The position numbers and the translations under genes were made by a program. A stretch of 14,133 nt of DNA from an uncultured Rubellimicrobium sp. (GTDB lineage Bacteria > Pseudomonadota > Alphaproteobacteria > Rhodobacterales > Rhodobacteraceae): contig CADCUU010000257.1 in the NCBI GenBank assembly GCA_902805995.1, positions 1 to 14,133 of the forward strand, given 5' to 3'. The stretch's first letter is position 1; each line of letters opens with the position of its first letter. Under the pieces are notes generated by a model. That model made no database searches, was not told the DNA's origin, and worked only from the letters and a program-made list of their open reading frames with translations. This document shows positions 7,987-14,133 of this stretch, in pieces.

Positions 7987-9548
7987 TGATGTCGGGAGCC
8001 CTCCCCCTCCGCAGGCCGGAACCGGCAGCCGAGGCGGCGCCGGCGCTGCGGGCCGCCGACCTCGCCAAGGCCTTCGGTCCGATCACGGTGCTGTCGGGCA
8101 TCACGCTCGACATCCATGCGGGCGAGGTCCACGCCATCATCGGGGAGAACGGGGCCGGTAAGTCGACCCTGATGAAGCTGCTCTCCGGGCATCTTCGGCC
8201 AAGCGCGGGCCATCTGGACATGGATGGGCAGCGGGTCGCCTTCGCCAGCGCCGCCGCGGCCGAGGCGGCCGGCATCGCCCTGGTCCATCAGGAGATCCTT
8301 CTCGCCGCGGATCTGACCGTGGCCGAGAACCTGTTCCTCGGGCGAGAGATCACGCGGGGCATCACCGTCGACGACCGCGCCATGAACCGACGGGCGGCGG
8401 AGGTACTGCAGTCGATCGGCGCGACCGGCCGCCCTCAGGACCTCGTCCGAGACCTGCCCCTGGCGCAGCGGCAGCTCGTGCAGATCGCGCGGGCCCTGCT
8501 CGATGAACGCAAGGTGGTGATCTTCGACGAGCCGACCGCCGTCCTCGCCAGCAAGGAGGTGGAGGCGCTGATGCGCATCGTGCGCCAATTGCGCGATGCG
8601 GGCGTGGCCGTGCTCTACATCTCCCACCGCTTGGAGGAAGTCGAGGCGCTGGCGGACCGCGTCACCGTCCTGCGGGACGGGCAGATGATCGGGACCTACC
8701 CCGCCGCCTCCCTGAGCCAGCGCAACATGGCCGAGCTCATGGTGGGGCGCGAGCTGGCGATGCTCTACCCGCCCAAGCGGCAGGCGTCCAAGGCCGCGCC
8801 GCTCCTGGAGGTCGGGGGCCTGTCGGTGGACCATGGCCGCCAGTCGGGAACCTTCGACATACGCCCGGGCGAGGTCTTGGGCATCGGCGGCATGATCGGG
8901 TCGGGCCGGACGGAGCTTTTCGAGGGGCTGCTGGGACTGCGCCCCGCCAAGGCCGACAAGGTGGTCCTGAACGGCCAGCCGGTCGGCCGCCGGTCAGTCG
9001 CCGCATGGCGGGATGCCGGGCTGGTCTACCTGACCGAGGACCGGAAAGGCCGCGGCCTCCTCCTTGAGGAACGGCTCGCGCCGAACCTGACGCTTCTGGC
9101 GCTGGACCGGGTGCACGGCGCCTTTGCCCTGAACCGCGGCAAGGAAGCGGCGGCTCTCGACGACGCGATCCGCGACTACGACATCCGGGTGCGGACCGTT
9201 CACCTCGATGCCGGGCAGCTGTCGGGCGGCAACCAGCAGAAGCTGCTGCTGGCCAAGGTCATGATGACGGACCCGTCCATCGTCATCATCGACGAGCCGA
9301 CCCGCGGCATCGACATCGGCAACAAGAGCCAGATCTACGATTTCATCGACCGGATGGTCCAAGCCGGCAAGGCCTGTGTCGTGATCTCCTCCGAGCTGCC
9401 GGAGCTGGTGGGCCTGTCCGACCGGGTGCTGGTGATGCGCGGCGGACGGATCGTGGCCGAGCTCGGCGGGGCGGAGATCACCGAAGCGAACGTGGTCTAC
9501 GCCGCCACAAGCAGCCGAAGCGACACCCCAGCGGAGGACAACCCATGA
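7986..9548 (+). CDS. CUT2-family sugar-type ABC transporter, double ATPase subunit
   Basis: 520 residues, two fused nucleotide-binding domains as in RbsA/MglA/XylG. Domain 1: Walker A GENGAGKST (53-61), signature-like LPLAQ (157-161), Walker B VVIFDEP with Asp181-Glu182, and switch His214. Domain 2: degenerate Walker A GGMIGSGRTE (301-310), LSGGNQQ (412-418), Walker B IVIIDEP with Asp436-Glu437. Degeneration of the second P-loop and the first signature is normal in this family, so the pump should be active. The ATG at 7986 overlaps the gntR stop; a second in-frame ATG at 7989 is equally plausible. The 3' end overlaps the permease start by four bases (ATGA). It powers import of the ligand delivered by the binding protein encoded at 10578-11534. 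These systems usually carry pentoses, hexoses or polyols; the real substrate is unknown. Confidence 0.95.
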   Translation: MMSGALPLRRPEPAAEAAPALRAADLAKAFGPITVLSGITLDIHAGEVHAIIGENGAGKSTLMKLLSGHLRPSAGHLDMDGQRVAFASAAAAEAAGIALVHQEILLAADLTVAENLFLGREITRGITVDDRAMNRRAAEVLQSIGATGRPQDLVRDLPLAQRQLVQIARALLDERKVVIFDEPTAVLASKEVEALMRIVRQLRDAGVAVLYISHRLEEVEALADRVTVLRDGQMIGTYPAASLSQRNMAELMVGRELAMLYPPKRQASKAAPLLEVGGLSVDHGRQSGTFDIRPGEVLGIGGMIGSGRTELFEGLLGLRPAKADKVVLNGQPVGRRSVAAWRDAGLVYLTEDRKGRGLLLEERLAPNLTLLALDRVHGAFALNRGKEAAALDDAIRDYDIRVRTVHLDAGQLSGGNQQKLLLAKVMMTDPSIVIIDEPTRGIDIGNKSQIYDFIDRMVQAGKACVVISSELPELVGLSDRVLVMRGGRIVAELGGAEITEANVVYAATSSRSDTPAEDNP

Positions 9549-10534
9549 GCATTGCCAGCGCGCAGGTCGGCGCCAAGGAGCGGGGCTGGTCGGTCCGCTG
9601 GAGGGACATGGGCCCCTTCATCGCGCTCGGCGTGATCGTCCTTCTGGGGGCCCTGCTCAACCCGAGCTTCCTGTCGGAGACGAACGTCCTGAACGTGGTC
9701 ACGCGCAGCGCCTTTGTCGCGATCATCGCGATCGGGGCGACGTTCGTGATCTCCTCGGGCGGGATCGACCTGTCGGTAGGCTCGATGATGGCCTTCGTGA
9801 CCGGCGTGATGATCATGGTGATGAACGCGCTCGCGCCGTCGCTGGGGAGCGGCGCCATCGTGGTCGGCGCGGGCTTCGCCCTTGTGGTGGGGGCCCTGTG
9901 CGGGGCGGCCAATGGGCTGATCGTGACCGTGGGCAAGATCGAGCCCTTCATCGTGACGCTGGGGACGATGGGCATCTTCCGGGCGCTCATCACCTTCATG
10001 ACCGACGGCGGCTCGCTCCCCATCGACCGGGGCCTGCGAGACGCCTACCGCCCCGTCTATTTCGGCAGCGTTCTGGGCGTTCCGATCCCGATCATCATCA
10101 GCCTTGTCGTGATCCTGCTAGGCGCGTTCCTGCTCTATCGCACCAAGTACGGGCGGCGCTGCGCCGCAGTCGGGGCCAACACGGACGTGGCGCGCTTTTC
10201 GGGCGTGCCGGTCGCGCGGGTGCAGACCACGGCCTACGTGATCCAGGGCCTGTGCGTCGCCGTGGCCGCGATCTGCTACGTGCCGCGCCTCGGCGCCGCG
10301 ACCCCAACCACCGGCCAGCTCTGGGAGCTTCAGGTCATCACGGCCGTCGTCATCGGCGGCACCGCGCTGCGCGGCGGCAAGGGGCGCATCTGGGGCACCG
10401 TCGCGGGCGCCCTGATCCTGGAAGCCATCGCGAACCTCATGGTCCTGTCCGACATGGTGTCCGAATACCTCGTGGCCGCCGTGCAGGGGGTCATCATCAT
10501 CGTCGCCATGCTGGTCCACCGCTTCACCAAATAG
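9545..10534 (+). CDS. CUT2-family ABC transporter permease (RbsC type)
   Basis: 329 residues with the hydrophobic profile of an RbsC-like inner-membrane permease of roughly eight to ten helices. Recognisable blocks are FVISSGGIDLSVGS, a second-helix region rich in Gly and Ala, VGKIEPFIVTLGTMGIFR, the cytoplasmic ATPase-contact loop GANTDVARFSGV, and VIGGTALRGGKG near the C-terminus. The ATG lies inside the end of the ATPase gene (ATGA overlap), implying coupled translation. A single permease gene follows the double ATPase, so the membrane part is presumably a homodimer, as in ribose importers. No truncation or odd substitution was noticed. Confidence 0.95.
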   Translation: MSIASAQVGAKERGWSVRWRDMGPFIALGVIVLLGALLNPSFLSETNVLNVVTRSAFVAIIAIGATFVISSGGIDLSVGSMMAFVTGVMIMVMNALAPSLGSGAIVVGAGFALVVGALCGAANGLIVTVGKIEPFIVTLGTMGIFRALITFMTDGGSLPIDRGLRDAYRPVYFGSVLGVPIPIIISLVVILLGAFLLYRTKYGRRCAAVGANTDVARFSGVPVARVQTTAYVIQGLCVAVAAICYVPRLGAATPTTGQLWELQVITAVVIGGTALRGGKGRIWGTVAGALILEAIANLMVLSDMVSEYLVAAVQGVIIIVAMLVHRFTK

Positions 10535-10577
10535 CCGCGGCACAGAAACGCGGTTCAATCCCAGAGGAGGAGAAGAC

Positions 10578-11534
10578 ATGTTTACGATCACGAGGACGGC
10601 CCTGCTGTCCGTGTCACTTGCGGCCCTTGGCGCCACGGGCGCGATGGCCCAGGAGGATAAGACGGTCATCGCGGTGTCCATTCCGGCCGCAACCCATGGC
10701 TGGACCGGCGGCGTCGTCTACCACGCCGAACAAGCGGAGCAGGAGATCGAGGCCGCGTTCCCCGATATCGACATCGTCCTCAAGACCTCGCCCTCGGCCA
10801 CGGCGCAGGTGTCGGCGCTGGAGGACCTGACGGCCAGCCAGGAGATCGCCGCGCTGGTGATCCTGCCTTTCACCTCCGAGGAGCTCACCGGGCCGGTGGA
10901 GCAGGTCAAGGCCGGCGGCACCTTCATCACCGTTGTGGACCGCGGCCTGACCGATCCGGCGATCCAAGACCTTTACGTCGCGGGCAACAACATCGCCGTG
11001 GGCGCGAACACGGCGCATTACCTCGCCGACCAGTTGGGCGGCGAAGGCGAGATCGTGGTCCTGCGCGGCATCCCGACCGTGATCGACGACGAGCGGATCC
11101 AGGGCTTCACCGAGGTGATCGACGGCACGAACATCAAGATCCTCGACATCCAGTACGCCAACTGGAATCAGGACGAGGCCTTCACCCTCATGCAGGACTA
11201 CCTGGCCAAGTACCCGCATATCGACGCGGTCTGGGCCAACGACGACGACATGCTGCTGGGCGTGCTGGAGGCCATCGAGCAGTCCGGCCGCACCGAGATC
11301 CGCTACGCCCTTGGCGGCAACGGCATGCGCGAGGTGATCGAGAAGGTGATGGCGAACGATCCCGTCACGCCTGTCTCCACCCCCTACCCGCCCTCGATGA
11401 TCAAGACGGCCATCTACATGACGGCTGCCCAGTTCCACGGGCAGGCGCCTGTCCGCGGCACGGTGCTGCTCGACGCGCCGCTCATCACGCCCGAGAACGC
11501 GGAGCAGTTCTACTTCCCCGACTCCCCGTTCTGA
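10578..11534 (+). CDS. CUT2-type periplasmic substrate-binding protein
   Basis: 318 residues. A typical secretory signal runs from MFTITRTALL to about residue 24 (GAMA, then QEDKTV), so the mature protein is periplasmic. The fold is the Peripla_BP_4/ribose-binding type: first strand VIAVSIPAATHGWTGG, then hinge-type segments ALVILPF and FITVVDRG, and the late ANDDDMLLGVLEAIEQ and ALGGNG motifs. An aromatic (Trp in HGW) and the VDRG and NDDD residues are the likely ligand contacts. A very strong ribosome binding site (AGGAGG, seven bases before ATG) fits the high synthesis that binding proteins need. A small inverted repeat, CCGCG...CGCGG (10535-10553), lies in the 43-bp gap after the permease. 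It feeds the ATPase/permease pair upstream; ligand specificity cannot be read from sequence. Confidence 0.94.
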   Translation: MFTITRTALLSVSLAALGATGAMAQEDKTVIAVSIPAATHGWTGGVVYHAEQAEQEIEAAFPDIDIVLKTSPSATAQVSALEDLTASQEIAALVILPFTSEELTGPVEQVKAGGTFITVVDRGLTDPAIQDLYVAGNNIAVGANTAHYLADQLGGEGEIVVLRGIPTVIDDERIQGFTEVIDGTNIKILDIQYANWNQDEAFTLMQDYLAKYPHIDAVWANDDDMLLGVLEAIEQSGRTEIRYALGGNGMREVIEKVMANDPVTPVSTPYPPSMIKTAIYMTAAQFHGQAPVRGTVLLDAPLITPENAEQFYFPDSPF

Positions 11535-11558
11535 ACCTCCGCCCCTTGACCAAGTTTG

Positions 11559-11583
11559 GCGCCCCTCGCGATGCGGGGGGCGT
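11559..11583 (+). terminator. Strong intercistronic hairpin after the binding-protein gene
   Basis: An 11-bp stem (including two G-T wobbles) around the three-base loop GAT: GCGCCCCTCGC against GCGGGGGGCGT. No T-run follows, so it is more likely an mRNA-stabilising or partially terminating structure than a full intrinsic terminator. Such hairpins commonly protect the abundant binding-protein message from 3' decay and reduce expression of the gene beyond. Confidence 0.6.
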
Positions 11584-11612
11584 CCCCGACACTGCAACCG
11601 AAGGAATCACCC

Positions 11613-12200
11613 ATGCCCGGCAAGACGATCCTCATGCTCTGCGGCGAGTTCACCGAGGAATACGAGATCTTCGTATTCCAGCAGGGGATGGAGGCGGTGG
11701 GCCATACCGTCCACGTCGTCTGCCCCGACAAGGCTGCGGGCGAGGTGATCGCGACCTCGCTCCACGACTTCGAGGGCCATCAGACCTATACCGAGAAGCC
11801 GGGCCACAACGCCCTCATCAACAAGACCTTCTCCGAGGTCGTGCTGGAGGACTGCGACGCCGTCTACTGCGCGGGCGGGCGCGGCCCCGAATACATCCGC
11901 ACCGATCCCCGGGTGCAGGACATGGTTCGCCACTTCCACGAGACCGGGAAGCCGATCTTTACGATCTGCCACGGCGTGCAGATCCTGATGGCGGTGGATG
12001 GAGTGCTCACGGGGCGGAAGGTCGCGGGCCTGGGCGCCTGAGCGCCCGAGGTGCGGCTCGCGGGAGGGACCTACATCGACCTCTCGCCGACCGAGGCCTA
12101 TGTGGACGGCAACATGGTGTCCGCCAAGGGATGGACGGCTCTCGCGGCCTTCATGCGCGAATGCCTGAACGTGCTGGGAACGAAGATCACGCACGCCTGA
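11613..12200 (+). CDS. DJ-1/PfpI (class I glutamine amidotransferase-like) protein with in-frame TGA at codon 143
   Basis: ATG 11613 with AAGGAA upstream. Read through, the frame gives 195 positions ending at the TGA at 12198-12200, the normal size of this family. The nucleophile elbow is TICHGVQ with Cys119-His120; an acidic TEEYE stretch (residues 14-18) fits the Glu that tunes that Cys, and AGGRGPEYIR is the family's glycine-rich turn. Codon 143 is TGA (12039-12041). It is followed in the same frame by APEVRLAGGTYIDL and on to a normal C-terminus, all with the local G/C-ending codon usage. As I recall relatives, the residue just before APEV is Cys, so TGA stands for TGC or TGT. Options are selenocysteine, other readthrough, a new nonsense mutation (pseudogene) or a sequencing error. 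If TGA is a real stop, the product is 142 residues, keeps Cys119 and loses the last quarter of the fold. Family function here is unknown; some members are thiol hydrolases or chaperones. It is last in the transport operon. Confidence 0.82.
12032..12047 (+). other. Perfect 6-bp hairpin with the internal TGA in its loop
   Basis: GGGCGC (12032-12037) and GCGCCC (12042-12047) flank CTGA; a T-G wobble can extend the stem by one. The interrupting TGA (12039-12041) therefore sits in the apical loop. The structure could affect decoding, or be a place where a GC-rich hairpin caused a base-call error. Confidence 0.7.
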
Positions 12201-12223
12201 GGACAGCTTCTCTTCAGCCGCGC

Positions 12224-12247
12224 CCCGGGCACCACTGAGTGTCCGGG
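12224..12247 (+). other. Stem-loop downstream of the DJ-1/PfpI gene
   Basis: CCCGGGCAC and GTGTCCGGG flank the six-base loop CACTGA: nine pairs with one G-T wobble. It starts 24 bp after the last stop codon. No T-run follows. It is the first of two tandem hairpins that probably end the transport operon. Confidence 0.6.
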
Positions 12248-12281
12248 ACGCAGCCGTTTGAAGGCCTTCGCTCGCAAAGGG

Positions 12282-12301
12282 AGCCCGGGGTCCCGGGCTT
12301 T
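12282..12301 (+). terminator. Probable intrinsic terminator of the transport operon
   Basis: AGCCCGG (12282-12288) pairs with CCGGGCT (12293-12299) around GGTC, preceded by AAAGGG and followed by a short TTT. The stem is strong and GC-rich, but the T-tract is short, as is common in high-GC genomes. Position 81 bp after the last stop fits transcript termination. Confidence 0.6.
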
Positions 12302-12657
12302 CCGCCGTGCAATGACCCCGAGCAAGCGTTGGAGTTCTTACAGGGACGCCTCCCGCACCCTCTGAGCCAGATCTCGGACGATACGCCGGCATCCCCATCG
12401 GACCGAGTGGTCGAAGACGATCTTTCGGCAATCATGATTGGCTGTGGCGACCGGCCAGTCCGAGCCGTCGCACAGCAGGTTCAGGCTGCCGCGCAGAAGC
12501 CGGCAGCCGGCGACCCTAACCACCTGTCACGGCTTCCGGACCTGCAGCCGGAGCCGCGTGCCCGGCGCAGTCTGCCTGCGCGACACCGCGCCCATCATAT
12601 GACAACCCATCGTCCTGCCGGATCGAGGCTGCGCACCTTAGTCGGGCGGAAGAGTGG
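12302..12657. other. Unexplained intergenic stretch upstream of the iron-uptake operon
   Basis: No gene can be supported here. A minus-strand frame at 12338-12523 (61 codons) and a plus frame at 12239-12661 are open, but neither has a recognisable domain nor a convincing ribosome binding site. It may be a gene relic or simply long spacer. No tRNA-like or repeat structure was seen. Confidence 0.4.
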
Positions 12658-12686
12658 TTGACTCTTTTACTCAGCATTATTATCCG
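12658..12686 (+). promoter_or_regulatory. Promoter with candidate Iron-Rhodo-box (RirA-type site) for the iron-uptake operon
   Basis: TTGACT (12658-12663) followed after 17 bp by TATCCG (12681-12686) is a reasonable -35/-10 pair, about 94 bp upstream of the binding-protein start. Overlapping the -35, TGACTCTTTTACTCA (12659-12673) fits TGA-N9-TCA exactly. That is the published Iron-Rhodo-box consensus attributed to the Fe-S repressor RirA in Rhizobiales and Rhodobacterales. Placement over the -35, before an iron-complex uptake gene, supports repression under iron-replete conditions. The six fixed bases alone could occur by chance. Confidence 0.6.
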
Positions 12687-12779
12687 CACGACAGCCAAGC
12701 CGTTCGCCCAAGGGATCCTGTCCCGCAGCGGGGCCAGCCAGAGACGTGCCTTTGGCACAGCCTACGCACAGGAGATCCC

Positions 12780-13907
12780 ATGCGCGCCACCTTCCTGACC
12801 CTCCTTTCGGGGGCTGTTTCCTGCTGCCTTGCTGCCCTCCCGGTGCTGGCCAAGGAGATCACGGTCACCGACATCGCGGGTCGCGAGGTGACCCTCGACG
12901 CGCCTGTGCACCGGATGATCCTGGGGGAAGGGCGGCAGGTCTATCTGCTGGCCGTGTTGGAGCCCGAAAACCCCTTCGCCCGTGTCGTTGGCTGGCGGCA
13001 GGACTTCTCCGAGGCCGACCCCGACAACTTCGCCCGCTATTCGGAGGCGTTCCCGGAACTGAACGACCTGCCCACCTTCGGCGGCTTCAAGGAAGGCACC
13101 TTCGACGTGGAGCAGGCCGCAGCGCTCCAGCCCGACGTGGTGCTGATGAACATCGAGGCCAAGCCCGCGACCGAGGAGGCAGGCTACGACGACAAGCTCG
13201 CGGAACTGGGCATACCGATCGTCTATGTCGACTTCCGCGAGGACCCCCTCGCCCACACGACCGCCTCAATGCGCATCATGGGCCAGCTGACGGGCGAGGA
13301 GGACCGGGCCGAGGAGTTCATCGCCTTTGCGGACGCCCAGATGGCGCGCGTGACCGACGTGATCGAGTCCGCGAACCCCGAGCGCCCGACCGTCTTCATC
13401 GACCGCGCGGGCGGCTATTCCGAGGACTGCTGCATGAGCTTCGGCGCGGGCAACTTCGGCGATTACGTCGAGCTTGCGGGCGGTGCGAACATCGCCCGCG
13501 ACATCATCCCCACGACCTTCGGCACACTGAACCCCGAGCAGATCATCGCCTCCAACCCGGACCACATGGTGGTCACGGGCGGCAACTGGGACGCCTATGT
13601 CCCGGGCGGAGCCTGGGTCGGCGTGGGGCCAGGCGCGGACATGGAGGCGGCACGGACAAAGCTGGAGGGCCTGACGACCCGCACCGCGATGACCGGGATC
13701 AAGGCCGTGGAGGATGGCCAGGTCCACGCCATCTGGCACCAGTTCTACAACAGCCCTTACTACTTCGTGGCCGTCCAGCAGCTCGCCAAATGGCTCCACC
13801 CGGAGCTTTTCGCCGACCTCGACCCCGAGGCGACCATGATGGAACTGCACGAGCGCTTTCTCCCTGTGGGTTACGAACAGGGCTACTGGATCTCGCTGCA
13901 TGACTGA
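12780..13907 (+). CDS. Iron-complex (siderophore/heme-type) ABC transporter substrate-binding protein
   Basis: 375 residues from ATG 12780, with AGGAG five bases upstream. An upstream in-frame ATG at 12654 would bury the signal peptide and is rejected. The first 24 residues or so form a secretory signal (MRATFLTLLS to ALPVLA, then KEITV). The mature part begins with ITVTDIAGREVTLDAPVHRM, the classic opening of FepB/FhuD/BtuF-like (TroA superfamily) proteins, and contains FDVEQAAALQPDVVLM, GIPIVYVDFREDP and LNPEQIIASNPDHMVVTGG blocks. The probable Cys pair in EDCCMSFGAG is unusual and may be worth noting. The stop overlaps the next gene's start by eight bases. It delivers a ferric complex from periplasm to the adjoining FecCD permease; an ATPase is expected beyond the right edge. 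Whether the ligand is a siderophore, heme or cobalamin cannot be decided here. Confidence 0.92.
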   Translation: MRATFLTLLSGAVSCCLAALPVLAKEITVTDIAGREVTLDAPVHRMILGEGRQVYLLAVLEPENPFARVVGWRQDFSEADPDNFARYSEAFPELNDLPTFGGFKEGTFDVEQAAALQPDVVLMNIEAKPATEEAGYDDKLAELGIPIVYVDFREDPLAHTTASMRIMGQLTGEEDRAEEFIAFADAQMARVTDVIESANPERPTVFIDRAGGYSEDCCMSFGAGNFGDYVELAGGANIARDIIPTTFGTLNPEQIIASNPDHMVVTGGNWDAYVPGGAWVGVGPGADMEAARTKLEGLTTRTAMTGIKAVEDGQVHAIWHQFYNSPYYFVAVQQLAKWLHPELFADLDPEATMMELHERFLPVGYEQGYWISLHD

Positions 13908-14133
13908 GGCGGTGGCCCGGGATGCGATGCCGGAGGGGCGCGGGTTCTACCGCGCCCTCGTGCTGCGACGTCAGCTTGTGCTGGCGGCCTTGGTCGTGGC
14001 GCTGGCCTTCAGCCTTTGCGTCGAACTCGCGCTAGGTCCCGCCAACTACAGCCTGTCCGAGGTTGCCTCGGCGCTGCTCTGGCCGTCCCAGGCCGATGAC
14101 CAGATCCGGGTGATCCTGTGGGAGATCCGGATG
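13900..14133 (+). CDS. FecCD-family iron ABC transporter permease (N-terminal part, runs off the right edge)
   Basis: 78 codons are present, starting at ATG 13900 inside the end of the binding-protein gene (ATGACTGA overlap). A basic N-terminus (YRALVLRRQ) is followed by a hydrophobic first membrane helix about residues 24-44 (LVLAALVVALAFSLCVELAL). Then come a periplasmic segment and the VILWEIRM stretch, which matches the conserved I[VL]W.[IL]R[LM]P motif after helix 1 in BtuC/FecCD/FhuB permeases. The truncation is only the window edge. It would form the inner-membrane channel for the substrate delivered by the upstream binding protein. Confidence 0.88.
   Translation, partial: MTEAVARDAMPEGRGFYRALVLRRQLVLAALVVALAFSLCVELALGPANYSLSEVASALLWPSQADDQIRVILWEIRM

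Noticed and set aside
7578..8834. Long minus-strand open frame (418 codons)
   Set aside because: Antisense to the GntR and ABC ATPase genes; His/Arg-rich sequence with no motif.
10614..11597. Minus-strand open frame (327 codons)
   Set aside because: Antisense to the periplasmic binding protein, which has a signal peptide and a strong ribosome binding site.
12042..12072. Possible SECIS-like stem directly after the internal TGA
   Set aside because: The best stem is short with a bulge on the 3' side, and its loop lies about 10-15 bases after TGA, closer than typical bacterial elements. It does not count as positive evidence for selenocysteine.
12338..12523. Minus-strand frame of 61 codons that superficially looks protein-like
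   Set aside because: No family recognised and no start-site support; kept only as part of an unexplained spacer.
12239..12661. Plus-strand frame of 140 codons after the DJ-1/PfpI gene
   Set aside because: It spans the probable terminator hairpin and lacks a ribosome binding site or domain; treated as spurious.
1..14133. CRISPR array, insertion sequence, tRNA/rRNA or phage genes
   Set aside because: No regularly spaced repeats, transposase or integrase motifs, terminal inverted repeats or tRNA-like cloverleaf were seen on either strand.

Overview
The window is GC-rich DNA with a strong G/C third-position bias. It probably comes from an alphaproteobacterium, perhaps Rhodobacterales or a relative. 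The assignment rests on gene content, on GntR/FCD and CUT2-type families common in that group, and on a candidate Iron-Rhodo-box (TGA-N9-TCA). It is an inference from sequence reading alone.

Layout. (1) Positions 1-3005, minus strand: the first 1001 codons of a large multi-PAS, GGDEF and EAL cyclic-di-GMP protein whose C-terminus lies off the left edge. (2) 3006-3519: intergenic, with no convincing gene. (3) 3520-7081, minus strand: a tight three-gene unit, transcribed iron-type alcohol dehydrogenase, then succinate-semialdehyde-type aldehyde dehydrogenase, then alpha/beta hydrolase. (4) 7082-7299: a divergent control region with an AT-rich palindrome. (5) 7300-12200, plus strand: GntR/FCD regulator, CUT2 ABC ATPase, permease, periplasmic binding protein and a DJ-1/PfpI-family gene. 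The first three genes overlap by 1 and 4 nt. (6) 12201-12779: hairpins including a probable terminator, an unexplained stretch, then a promoter region with the candidate iron-regulatory box. (7) 12780-14133, plus strand: an iron-complex (siderophore or heme type) binding protein and the start of its FecCD-type permease.

How the genes may work together. The divergent cluster looks like a catabolic unit with a dedicated importer, regulated by the GntR protein through the shared intergenic region. Fe-ADH plus SSADH-like ALDH plus a hydrolase resembles the logic of gamma-butyrolactone/4-hydroxybutyrate breakdown (the attKLM/blcABC arrangement), but the substrate is unproven and the importer class normally carries sugars or polyols. 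The right-hand genes form an independent iron-uptake operon.

The most unusual point is in the DJ-1/PfpI gene. An in-frame TGA stands at codon 143, where my recollection of the family places a conserved Cys (PAC[AG]PEV-type motif). The frame continues in good coding sequence to 12200, giving a normal family length of 195 residues. It may be a selenocysteine codon, another readthrough, a fresh nonsense mutation or a sequencing error. The TGA lies in the loop of a perfect 6-bp hairpin.
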